Part shown: one piece after another, positions 35,302-43,407 of the stretch
Position numbering within the stretch: the first letter of the stretch is position 1
How the letters are laid out: the number at the start of each line of letters is the position of its first letter
Assembly (NCBI GenBank): GCA_910577635.1
Contig: CAJTNR010000006.1
Coordinates: 1 to 64,000, forward strand
Reading direction: 5' to 3'
From: an uncultured Vampirovibrio sp.
Lineage (GTDB): Bacteria; Cyanobacteriota; Vampirovibrionia; Gastranaerophilales; Gastranaerophilaceae
DNA: 64,000 nucleotides
The notes under the pieces: generated by a model
Seen by the model: the letters and a program-made list of their open reading frames with translations, nothing else
What the model was told of the DNA's origin: nothing
Databases searched by the model: none
Program-made: the position numbers and the translations under genes

Positions 35302-35691
35302 TTATCTAAAAAAAACCATTGTACATTGAAAAGATAAAAAGAATATAAATAAAACTACAAACATTATATAGTGAATGCAAGCTATAATTATCGAAAAAAT
35401 CGAGATAACTTTATATAGTCCACTTTTAATTATAGGGTTATCTTTCATTACTTTATTCTTTTTAGTTTCAATGATAAAAATAATGTGACAGATAACATAA
35501 ACAAAAAAGTTAAAAAGAAATGTTTTAAGCAATAAAAGGGCAAAAGCGATTTCTGTGTCATATGAATTAATGGATGCATGTTTAATTAAATAGACAATAC
35601 ACGCTGTTGAAATTATGTTGTAAATATTCACAATCATAATTGAGCGTTTGTTGTACAGGTCTTCCCATAAGAATTTGATTGGTTTTTTCAT
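35302..35691 (-). CDS. Array membrane protein 4 (candidate immunity protein)
   Basis: 129-residue paralogue with start at MKKPIKFLWEDLYNK, here the first ATG of the frame, which supports that start for the other copies. Unique middle (CIVYLIKHASINSYDTEIAF), conserved KKNKVMKDNPIIKSGLYK loop, and a distinct C-terminus ending TMVFFR. It is the farthest copy from the effector and the most diverged. Confidence 0.65.
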   Translation of the reverse strand: MKKPIKFLWEDLYNKRSIMIVNIYNIISTACIVYLIKHASINSYDTEIAFALLLLKTFLFNFFVYVICHIIFIIETKKNKVMKDNPIIKSGLYKVISIFSIIIACIHYIMFVVLFIFFLSFQCTMVFFR

Positions 35692-35830
35692 AAATTTTAT
35701 TCTAGCATTAAAGTTAGAATGCTACAAGACGATAGTATTTCCTGAGATTTAGTTATATCTTTGACAAGATTTAACCCCAGCTCATTGTTTATGGCTTTAA
35801 TATATTATTTGTATTCAAAAGTATAAGAAA
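35692..35830. other. Non-coding stretch after the array
   Basis: AT-rich. No gene, hairpin terminator or RNA is recognised. Confidence 0.4.
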
Positions 35831-36097
35831 ATGAAAAGCCGGAATAGAAAATTTTGGGACATTTCAGCGTTATAGCTTCAAAAAGAAGGTATGCTCATGT
35901 AAATGTAAAAATTTGATTCTGAAAATAATTTAGAGCTTATTATATCAGATACTAACGATTATAACGAAAATGACGAAAATAAACTTGTTCAGGCAGGTGA
36001 TATTGCGATGAAAAAAGATTGGTTAATCCCAAAATTTGTAATAAAACATGTTATAATTCCTAAAGAAAATCTTGAAAAATTGTGGGGCAAATATTAG
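35831..36097 (+). pseudogene. Unrecognised gene with three in-frame stops
   Basis: One continuous frame from an ATG at 35831 encodes a protein-like sequence interrupted by TAG (about 35873), TAA (35900) and TAA (35906). It then runs on as FDSENNLELIISDTNDYNEN, KLVQAGDIAMKKDWLIPKFV and IIPKENLEKLWGKY to TAG at 36095. The long coherent tail argues for a real gene that has decayed. The family is not recognised. Confidence 0.5.
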
Positions 36098-36101
36098 ATT
36101 A

Positions 36102-36716
36102 ATGAAAAAAAATGGTATTAAAGAAATAATTTTGTTTGTTATTAAATCAGCAATATTTTTGTGGATTGTAAAAAAACCATTTTTTAATTGTATGTCTATA
36201 TTGCTTTTTTTGATAATTTTAATTGGCGAAGTTGTTATAACATCTGAAATATTGTCTTTAATTTTATTTTATATAACATTTATTGTTGCGCATTACCTTT
36301 ATATAGTTTTTTCATACTTTGCAGCTAAAAAATTGGGACTTGTAAAATTTATTGATAAGTCCCCAATTTGGCTTGTTGTTTTAATTTTGGTTGTTTATGA
36401 GGTAAGTTTAACTATATCATTTCCGATAAACATAAGTCAAGAATCAATTGATTTATATTTAATTCATGAATGGAAAAGAATAATATTAAATATTCTAAGA
36501 AATATTAAATATGGTCAAGGTTTTGTTTATACTTTTGTTGCATATAAATCAATGAGATTTTTGGTTAATAAATATCCTAAATTGTCTTTTTTGAAGAAAT
36601 TTTATTTTCTTCAAAAATTTGATGATATAATTGCTTTTAAAAATATTGTTAATTTAATTGAAAATTCTTATAATAAATTCATTGAATGGTGGAAAAAGAA
36701 TTTTAGATGGTATTAA
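36102..36716 (+). CDS. Hypothetical membrane protein
   Basis: 204-residue protein with about four hydrophobic helices in the first 125 residues and a basic, aromatic C-terminal tail ending WWKKNFRWY. The start at MKKNGIKEIILFV is chosen because an ATG ten codons upstream lies inside the preceding relic. Not recognised. It lies between the candidate immunity array and the tRNA-Arg island. Confidence 0.6.
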   Translation: MKKNGIKEIILFVIKSAIFLWIVKKPFFNCMSILLFLIILIGEVVITSEILSLILFYITFIVAHYLYIVFSYFAAKKLGLVKFIDKSPIWLVVLILVVYEVSLTISFPINISQESIDLYLIHEWKRIILNILRNIKYGQGFVYTFVAYKSMRFLVNKYPKLSFLKKFYFLQKFDDIIAFKNIVNLIENSYNKFIEWWKKNFRWY

Positions 36717-36750
36717 AGTTATAATACCTATTTTTTTAAAATCTACCAAA

Positions 36751-36770
36751 GAATTGCCGGGTTTCGAACC
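36751..36770 (-). repeat. Degraded tRNA 3'-end fragment
   Basis: The minus strand reads GGTTCGAAACCCGGCAATTC, a T-loop with the 3' side of the T-stem and acceptor-like bases, but no matching 5' half is present. It is likely an old attachment-site remnant. Confidence 0.4.
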
Positions 36771-36801
36771 TTGGTTGATTGAAAATGCGGCTTAACTAAA
36801 C

Positions 36802-37006
36802 TTACATAGCTTTTTTATGTTTATCATAATTGAATGGTACAATAGCTGATAAATCTGTTTTTTGCTCAGCTGCAAGAAGTTCAAAATTGTTTTGTAAGCG
36901 TAAAAAATATCCTTTTGATAATCCAAAGTATTTAGTCAATCTCAAATCTTAATTTTGTTCCAACATCTTTTATATCCATTAATGTTTGAACTGCTTTTAT
37001 ACTCAT
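36802..37006 (-). pseudogene. HigA-type antitoxin remnant
   Basis: From an ATG at 37006 (AGGAA upstream) the frame reads MSIKAVQTLMDIKDVG and then shifts. In the next frame RLTKYFGLSKGYFLRLQNNF, ELLAAEQ matches the C-terminal half of HigA/VapI-type helix-turn-helix antitoxins, ending at TAA 36802. The N-terminal DNA-binding core is missing, and no HigB toxin gene remains. Confidence 0.6.
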
Positions 37007-37055
37007 AAAAATTCCTATGAATATATAAAAACAAATTTGAGGGAAAAATTGACAA

Positions 37056-37080
37056 AAAAGAGGGCTTAAAGCCCTCTTTT
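37056..37080 (-). terminator. Strong terminator next to the distal tRNA-Arg fragment
   Basis: Eleven-base stem AAAAGAGGGCT / AGCCCTCTTTT with loop TAA, followed on the minus strand by T's. It lies 10 bases beyond the 42-bp tRNA 3'-end copy (37090-37131), so it is probably the original tRNA-Arg terminator, moved away by the island. Confidence 0.8.
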
Positions 37081-37089
37081 CTAAAAATT

Positions 37090-37131
37090 TACGCCCGGCG
37101 CGATTCGAACGCGCGACCCTCTGTTTAGAAG
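37090..37131 (-). repeat. Attachment-site copy of tRNA-Arg 3' end
   Basis: 42 bases with two differences from tRNA-Arg 44895-44936 (T-arm, variable region and 3' anticodon stem). The match stops abruptly at 37131. It marks the distal end of the roughly 7.8-kb island inserted in this tRNA. Confidence 0.85.
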
Positions 37132-37498
37132 AAGCTTATTGCTTTATATGCAAGGGTTTTCAAGTTTTATTGTAATTTATCAGAAGGTATTATTTTTATT
37201 ACTTTCGGACTTGTTTCTTCTCTCAACTGTTACCTCCTTTTGTCAATCTTTATTAGGATTTTTGCAAGAAGTTTGTAGTATTAATGTGGTAAAAGTTAAA
37301 AATTTATAAGTTAGCCCCGCCCTACAGGGGAAAAGTTGAAATTTAACATGTTGTCAAGAGTTAGAAAAACTCCCAGCGAAATTTTCAAATTTGAAAGTTT
37401 ACACAAGGTAAATTATTTATTACAAAATCAACAAACTATAATAAAAAGCATGTTATAATATAGGAAAAATCGTTTTCCTAAAATAAGGACAATCTATA
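37132..37498. other. Island edge without recognised genes
   Basis: No gene is recognised in these 367 bases. The minus strand has a perfect AGGAGGT (37232-37238) in front of a 19-codon TTG frame (37167-37226), possibly the start of a lost gene. No integrase remnant was found. Confidence 0.4.
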
Positions 37499-37691
37499 AT
37501 GAAGAATTCAATGCAGGAACATATATTTACACAAAGGTTATAAGCCATTTAATCCGTCATTTATTAATGATGATATCGATTGGAATATCGAAGAACTTGC
37601 ACCATTATTGCAAGATGCAAGTCTTTGGCTTGGAAAATTAAATTCTTATGCAGATTTGATTCCTAATATTGAATTTTTTAGCAATAAGTGA
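37499..37691 (+). pseudogene. Fic N-terminal-domain remnant
   Basis: After an AAGGA site and ATG, three frames give pieces of a Fic_N domain: EEFNAGTYIYTK, then GYKPFNPSFINDDIDWNIEE, LQDASLWLGKLNSYADLIPN, IEFF, to a stop at 37689. The catalytic Fic domain is gone. It is different from the intact Fic protein at 24099-25238. Confidence 0.65.
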
Positions 37692-37967
37692 TAATAGCTC
37701 TTTTGGCATATCAACAAATGGGAATTTTAGAGTGTCTATTAATGAATTACCCTTTTTATAGAGAAAATCGTTCCCGGTTGATTGGATAAAATCAGGAGCG
37801 ACTTTTCTTGAAAGATTATTATAAATATCATCCAATTGGCACATAGATAGCTTTTTTATCGCAGAGAGGCGTTCAATTTTTCCTGTGTCAATACCCTTAA
37901 AACTAATTTTGTTTGGCAAGGTAACAGTAGTATTAGCGCATTTATTTTGGCCAATCTTGTATCGCAT
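37638..37967 (-). CDS. Small island protein with ISFKG tag
   Basis: 109-residue protein, unrecognised. N-terminal tag ISFKG at residues 21-25, preceded by LPNK. The rest is helical and basic. Its 3' end overlaps the Fic_N remnant on the other strand. It is the last gene of the minus-strand island series. Confidence 0.5.
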   Translation of the reverse strand: MRYKIGQNKCANTTVTLPNKISFKGIDTGKIERLSAIKKLSMCQLDDIYNNLSRKVAPDFIQSTGNDFLYKKGNSLIDTLKFPFVDMPKELLSLIAKKFNIRNQICIRI

Positions 37968-38072
37968 TTAATTTGCCTGTCCATTCCCTTTTCTTTAAGG
38001 GTTAAACGCAGGTAAATAAAAACTTTTGCCTTTTTTAAAATCAATTTTACTATTTGAAATAAAAATTTACAT

Positions 38073-38599
38073 TTATTTAAAACCGTATAAATCCAAAGCT
38101 TTCCATATAGGATCTTCTTTGTATTTGACTTCAGGCTTTGAAGGTTTAGAAGAAGGTATATATCCGGCTTCGGCTTGTACAATTTTTTCAAAGAGTGTAT
38201 GAGCATCACCAAAATCTCTTATGGCCATAAGATAATTTGGATTTTTTGATTCTTCGATTTTAATTCTTTTATTTTGAAATCGTCTTGTTAGCTGTGTTCT
38301 ATCAAGTAATTTGTCAAAAAAGTCTTATTTGGGTGTTTGTTCGTTTCTTCTCTATTCAACATAGCATAAACAACATCAGAGCCATCTTGTGCTTTCGTGC
38401 TTTTTATGGTCGTAAATGGAGTTGTATCAAAATAATTGAATACCACTTTATGCATGCCTGTGTCGTCATTTAAGTCTAATATGCCTTTTTCTACAATTAA
38501 CCCTTTTGTTTTATCATTATCAAAATTTCCAAAATGGATGTTTTGTTGTTTATTTGGCAAGGCAAGTTTATAAGTGTTTCTTGCTGGTGATATTCTCAT
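38073..38599 (-). pseudogene. Tagged island protein split by a -1 frameshift
   Basis: Two overlapping frames encode one protein of about 175 residues. Frame 1 runs from the ATG at 38599 (MRISPARNTYKLALPNK, then IHFG at 21-24) to a stop at 38288. The -1 frame carries DKLLDRTQLTRRFQNKRIKI, MAIRDFGDAHTLFEKIVQAE and ends WKALDLYGFK at 38073. They meet at T TTT TTG (minus strand of 38315-38321), in the right phase for -1 slippage. It may be a broken gene, a homopolymer read error or programmed frameshifting. The ORF read in a third frame at 37856-38212 is a shadow. Confidence 0.6.
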
Positions 38600-38702
38600 G
38601 ACTATCCTTTTAAAGTTTTATCGTGCTTATGTATAATACACAAAAACAAAATTATTTGCCATAAAACAAGGTATGCAAATTAAAAATAATTAACAAACTA
38701 TT

Positions 38703-40190
38703 TTAACTTTTCCATACAAGTCCACCACGGATAAATATCTTAGCAAAAGCAAGACTTCCGTGATTTTTATTATGCATCCTCACATAAGATTTTTGTTTAT
38801 TATAACTATCAAAAGTGAATTTATTTGCATCATCTGCGGTTTTACCCATTACGCCCATAGCGGCGGCATGAAAATGGTAACCCGATATATCGCTATAATC
38901 GTTACCTTTAAACAAACCTGTGGCTGGTCTATGATATTCATAGGTTTCTCTCAATTTTTTTTCATCATAAAAATTATATATATAATCAGGACTTTCAAGA
39001 CTAAATGCCTTTTTATTTGTAATCTCATCTCTCTCACTTGGTGATACAGCCAAATAATCAAATTCTTTTTCGCCACCAAGTTCAATCAGTGCCTTTTTTA
39101 TTGATTCTTTATGATCGAATTCAAACCTAGGTGGAGTTTTATGAAGTTCATATTGTTGTCTTAAAAAGTTTAAGTATGTAGGATTATGGCTTTTACCCAT
39201 TGCGCTATATATAGGTGTTTTGACAACATTTTTAAAATTTACAAGAGAAAATGCCTGTTGTAAATTATTAGGATAATGCAATTTTGCCAATGCAATAGCT
39301 AGTGAATCCATTCGATTCGTATTTTGTGAGCCAATAATTTTAATTCTATCAGTATCTTCTTTAGCACCTATTGCTCCTAATGCAACTATTGCGTGTTTTA
39401 TGATATCTTCATTAGAACTGTTTAAATAACCCCTTAACATATCCGCATGTTCCGGCAACCCCCATCTTGCAATAAGTTGAATTGCCCCACGTTGATAATA
39501 ACTATTCATAGAAGCAAAACTACTTAAATTTCTTAGATTATAATGCTTATTTATGAGTAATCTTGCATCTCGTAAAAGTTCCGGATAATCAGGTTCTAAA
39601 TATCTATTGTCACATACTTGTTCTGCAAATGGCAAAAATTCTTTATAACCGGTTTTATTTAATGTATGCATAACATAACTCCAGACTTCACCATTATTTT
39701 TTGTAGATAATAAATATTTTATATTGCCTAATACTCTGTCTGAAGTAATCAAAGAATGCTTTTCGGTACTTGTTATATTAGGGTTATCATAAATTAAATT
39801 AATTACATGCGCAGTTATTGCCCCAACTTTTTCAAAGTCACCACGCTGCTCTTTAGGATGTGATCCATACCAACTTGGAACATCTACATCTTTATAGAAA
39901 TCAGCCAATTTTAAAAGTAAATTAATTCTAGCATTGAAATCATTTGTTTTTGTATAATTTTTTAATTCTTGTTCTACAGTAGTTTTAAAATCGTTTAATG
40001 CGGCAGAACTATATTTTTCAATAAAGAATTGTCTGTTATTTGTGAAAAATTGATTAACTGTTGATGAAACAATTTCATTGGAATATGCTGTACTATTATC
40101 TTTCGGTGTTTTTGAACCAACAAAAGAAATTTGATTTTTGTAGTTATAATTTTTATTATGAAATGTATTTTTAATTGGAGTTATTAGCAT
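38703..40190 (-). CDS. HEAT-like repeat island protein with ISFVG tag
   Basis: 495-residue protein. N-terminus M-L-I-T-P-I-K-N-T-F resembles that of the 38599 protein, and ISFVG is at residues 21-25. The middle (about 200-360) is helical with HEAT/ARM-like units, for example NEDIIKHAIVALGAIGAKED. The C-terminal part is rich in His, Tyr and Lys. It is probably a protein-binding scaffold. Fifth and last gene of the tightly spaced island operon (18 bases after the previous gene). Not recognised as a known family. Confidence 0.65.
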   Translation of the reverse strand: MLITPIKNTFHNKNYNYKNQISFVGSKTPKDNSTAYSNEIVSSTVNQFFTNNRQFFIEKYSSAALNDFKTTVEQELKNYTKTNDFNARINLLLKLADFYKDVDVPSWYGSHPKEQRGDFEKVGAITAHVINLIYDNPNITSTEKHSLITSDRVLGNIKYLLSTKNNGEVWSYVMHTLNKTGYKEFLPFAEQVCDNRYLEPDYPELLRDARLLINKHYNLRNLSSFASMNSYYQRGAIQLIARWGLPEHADMLRGYLNSSNEDIIKHAIVALGAIGAKEDTDRIKIIGSQNTNRMDSLAIALAKLHYPNNLQQAFSLVNFKNVVKTPIYSAMGKSHNPTYLNFLRQQYELHKTPPRFEFDHKESIKKALIELGGEKEFDYLAVSPSERDEITNKKAFSLESPDYIYNFYDEKKLRETYEYHRPATGLFKGNDYSDISGYHFHAAAMGVMGKTADDANKFTFDSYNKQKSYVRMHNKNHGSLAFAKIFIRGGLVWKS

Positions 40191-40208
40191 ATTTGACTTT
40201 CTTTGCGC

Positions 40209-40511
40209 TTATGCAACTGTATTTAAGTGCCTTTGTATAGCTTTAGAATCTTCTTCCATTCCGGCATTTGCGTATGCTTCTTGCAAATCGGTTAAGATAA
40301 TTTTTATATCATTATCGTTTATCTCTTTGCTTTGGGAGTTAATTTTTTTAAAAAACTCGTCTTTGTATTGTGCATCAATTTGTTTTGAAACACTAGTAAT
40401 GGTTTGCTTGGCGATTTCTTGCATGTTCTCACGCATTAGTTGTTTTGTTTGTGCTTCTATAATGCTTTGAGGATATGCTCCATTTGCGCTACTTATTGCT
40501 TGTATTGTCAT
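40209..40511 (-). CDS. Small helical island protein
   Basis: 100-residue mainly helical protein (EAQTKQLMRENMQEIAKQTI, then SVSKQIDAQYKDEFFKKI), without Cys or membrane segment. It overlaps the upstream gene by 23 bases, pointing to coupled translation. Unrecognised. Confidence 0.6.
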   Translation of the reverse strand: MTIQAISSANGAYPQSIIEAQTKQLMRENMQEIAKQTITSVSKQIDAQYKDEFFKKINSQSKEINDNDIKIILTDLQEAYANAGMEEDSKAIQRHLNTVA

Positions 40512-40845
40512 TTTCCATTTCCTTTTTTAAATCAATTTCAACCTGTGCATCATATTTTTCCTTTTGAGGTTTAAAAATAAAGGCTGTCGCAGCTAATAAC
40601 CATAGGACTATAGCATTAAATCCCATTTCTTTTTTGTGTTCTTCCATAAACATAGTTGCTATAGTGGCAATAGCACCAGCTCCGCCAAAGAAATATGTTT
40701 CGACCTTGTTATACTTTACATCATTTTGAAATTTCTCATTACTTTTTCTTTGTAATAAGTCACGTTTAATTCTTTCAATATTTTTTTTATTATTTGTAGA
40801 AGAATTTAATGTAATATTTGGTGGTGTTTGAACTTTATTGATCAT
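40489..40845 (-). CDS. Island protein with two membrane helices
   Basis: 118-residue protein. The polar N-terminus (NITLNSSTNNKKNIERIKRD) is followed by two hydrophobic segments at about residues 53-67 (FGGAGAIATIATMF) and 77-90 (AIVLWLLAATAFIF), then a charged C-terminus. It starts nine bases after the 847-residue gene. Unrecognised. It could anchor the operon's products in a membrane. Confidence 0.6.
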   Translation of the reverse strand: MINKVQTPPNITLNSSTNNKKNIERIKRDLLQRKSNEKFQNDVKYNKVETYFFGGAGAIATIATMFMEEHKKEMGFNAIVLWLLAATAFIFKPQKEKYDAQVEIDLKKEMENDNTSNK

Positions 40846-40854
40846 AGTGTTTCC

Positions 40855-43398
40855 TTATAATATTACCGACCTTAATAGAGAAGAAGCAACAACAATGAGA
40901 GAACGTGCAATTCTTCCTACTCCCTTTTTATTTAAAATTCCATAAACAGTATCAAAGCCTGCGCCTGCAACAAGTGGATTTAAAGAACATTGTACTAATT
41001 TTTGCAATAATGATTTTGCTTGCTTGCATTGTGCTGCATATCTTGGATTCGAATTTTGTATTCTATCGAGCAATACTCCCATTGCAACATACATTTCATT
41101 AATTTTAGAAGTATTATTTTGAAGGTGTGCAAACATTTTATTTAATTGTGCTATATCAGCTTTATGGAATTTTTCTATCAAAGTTTCTAATTCAAAACTT
41201 CTATTTTCAACAATATCAATAATGCTGTATTTTTTGCCGTCAATTTCAACTTCAACATCTTTGAATAGTCTGTCAAATTGACTGGCCATATCATACTTAT
41301 TTGCTTCATATTGAAATGCTTTTGCAGTTTGTTCTTTTATATATATCTTTTTAACATCATCAAGTACGCTTAATAAATCCTCTAGCGGATATTCATTTAT
41401 TTTTTTAACTTTTTGCTCTATATTATTAAATTCGGATTCATTGTTTCCATCAAGTTTGGATAAAACTAAATCTAGCAATGATATGTTATTGATTTTATTA
41501 ACAAAGACCGGGTTTTGATAATCATTATCTACAGTTGCACTAATAAAACTTTCTTTTATGTCATTATATATTTCAATACTGGTTTGCTCACTATCCGTCA
41601 TATTTTCAAGAACTCTTTGTCGAGCTATATTTGTTGGAACATAATCAGATAAAAATTTACATAAATCATATCCAATATCACTTTGAGCAATATTTGCAAG
41701 ATATGCTTTTTGATGTATAGGTACGGTTGTAGAAGAAAAGAATGTATCAATTATATTTGTATTTTCAATTTGTTTACTTTTAGTTCCAAGTAAATATTCG
41801 CCAACCGAAACATAGTGATTTTGTTGTTGTTCGACAATCTGTTTATAATGAACTTCCATCCACTCTTTTTTTGCTATGGCAGTTAATTTTGTCCAAATTG
41901 CATTTATTGCCTTAATTTCATTCTCATTTAACTGTTCTTTAGGTTCTAATGTGGGAGTATATAACATATCAGACAAAATTCCAATATAATCATGGATTTG
42001 CTGCACTTCATTATTATCTTTTATTCTGTTTAGTCTTTCATAACATAAAGAAAATATTATATTAATGCCATCCATTGTTTTTTCATTTATCGGAGTTTGC
42101 GAAAAATGTAATTGATGCACTATAGCAAGTGAAAATGCTCTTGATAATTCATTTTCAAATTTATTCAGTTCGCCGATTATCGCTTCTGTTTTTTTATTTC
42201 CTTCCTGAAGATATATTTTTTCTACTAATTCACGATTAAAGTTATCTATTCTATCTTTATTTTCTTCAACAAATCTTTTTGCATTTGTTCTTTTTTCTTG
42301 TTGAGATTTTTCATAAAACCATTGTTTTCTAATTATTGACAGTGTTTGCGCAAGTGATTGTTTTCTTAATGTTGTATCTTTTGCAATTTCTTGTAAATAA
42401 TCTCTTTTTGTATCTTCAGAAAAATCGGTTATGTCAATTCCCATAGCTTCTATAGGTAAAAGAAACATATCAGATATTTTTATATTATTAATTTTAAAAT
42501 CTATATCGCTGCTTTGGATAAATTTAAAAAATTCTTGTTCTTGCAAAGAAGAATCTTGAATTTGTGATATTTCTTCTATTTTATTTTTAATATCTTCTAA
42601 ATCAGCAAGATGGTAATCTTGTGTATTGGATACATTATCGCATAATTGTCTAAATCCATCTACATTGCAGTTTTTATCCGAATAATTAGGAACAAAATCA
42701 GAAGGATTGTGTATTTCGTGTGAAAAATATGCCAAAATGGTATTTAAATAAAGCATATCTATATCACCATATCGGGTATAATAATCTTTTATAGATTGAT
42801 TTAGTAAATCTATTTTATCTTTTTTTTGTTTTGGGTCTTGATTAAGAAGGCTTAACCATAAATCAATTAATGGTTTGTCGCCTATTTTTTTATCTAAAAA
42901 AGAATTAGTGTATGTTCTTTTGTCTTTTGCAACATCTTCTAAGGATAACAGATTATTTTTATAAAATTCTTCGTATTTTTGTTTAATTAATCTTAAATTT
43001 TGATTTTGAAAATATTCTGTAATTTCTGAATTGTCTGATAGTATTTTTTGAATATATGCAAATGAAGAATAATTCTTTTTATCTTGTTCTTCAAAATAAA
43101 CAGAATCTATAAATTGCCTATCTTGCTTATAAAACTCGCTTATATTCTGCATAAGTTGCTGTTTAATATCGGTTTGAGAAACATCAACAACAGATAGAGG
43201 ACTATACGAAGTATCAAAGATTTTTATGCCTGAAAAATGTTGCATCGGAATATTTTTGATATTTTTAATGCTTATTAATTTATTTTTTGAAATACTGTTA
43301 GCGCCTGGCGAAGTAAAATCAGAACAAAATTCTTGTGATTTTTTAAAGTTATCACATTGATTTAACTTATTTACTTTATTTAATAAATTAACTTTCAA
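40855..43398 (-). CDS. Large island protein, 847 residues, unrecognised
   Basis: Largest gene of the island: an almost all-helical, Lys/Asn/Gln/Ile-rich protein. A QHFSG segment at residues 53-57 resembles the tag of its neighbours. The last 30 residues are more hydrophobic (IARSLIVVASSLLRSVIL). No catalytic motif is seen. Size and composition suggest a structural or effector protein. Nine-base gaps on both sides place it firmly in the operon. Confidence 0.65.
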   Translation of the reverse strand: MKVNLLNKVNKLNQCDNFKKSQEFCSDFTSPGANSISKNKLISIKNIKNIPMQHFSGIKIFDTSYSPLSVVDVSQTDIKQQLMQNISEFYKQDRQFIDSVYFEEQDKKNYSSFAYIQKILSDNSEITEYFQNQNLRLIKQKYEEFYKNNLLSLEDVAKDKRTYTNSFLDKKIGDKPLIDLWLSLLNQDPKQKKDKIDLLNQSIKDYYTRYGDIDMLYLNTILAYFSHEIHNPSDFVPNYSDKNCNVDGFRQLCDNVSNTQDYHLADLEDIKNKIEEISQIQDSSLQEQEFFKFIQSSDIDFKINNIKISDMFLLPIEAMGIDITDFSEDTKRDYLQEIAKDTTLRKQSLAQTLSIIRKQWFYEKSQQEKRTNAKRFVEENKDRIDNFNRELVEKIYLQEGNKKTEAIIGELNKFENELSRAFSLAIVHQLHFSQTPINEKTMDGINIIFSLCYERLNRIKDNNEVQQIHDYIGILSDMLYTPTLEPKEQLNENEIKAINAIWTKLTAIAKKEWMEVHYKQIVEQQQNHYVSVGEYLLGTKSKQIENTNIIDTFFSSTTVPIHQKAYLANIAQSDIGYDLCKFLSDYVPTNIARQRVLENMTDSEQTSIEIYNDIKESFISATVDNDYQNPVFVNKINNISLLDLVLSKLDGNNESEFNNIEQKVKKINEYPLEDLLSVLDDVKKIYIKEQTAKAFQYEANKYDMASQFDRLFKDVEVEIDGKKYSIIDIVENRSFELETLIEKFHKADIAQLNKMFAHLQNNTSKINEMYVAMGVLLDRIQNSNPRYAAQCKQAKSLLQKLVQCSLNPLVAGAGFDTVYGILNKKGVGRIARSLIVVASSLLRSVIL

Positions 43399-43407
43399 TT
43401 TAGCACC

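Noticed and set aside
33541..35691. Repeated DNA that could suggest a CRISPR array
   Set aside because: Repeats are long, uneven and protein-coding (membrane paralogues). There are no short regular repeats with unique spacers and no cas genes.
36751..36830. A complete tRNA gene
   Set aside because: Only T-arm and 3' acceptor-like bases exist. No D-arm, anticodon arm or matching 5' acceptor is found.
37167..37226. 19-codon TTG frame with perfect AGGAGGT
   Set aside because: Too short to support as a gene. Perhaps the front of a lost gene at the island edge.
37856..38212. 118-residue open frame on the minus strand
   Set aside because: It is out of phase with the coherent C-terminal part of the frameshifted gene 38073-38599 and has shadow-like composition.
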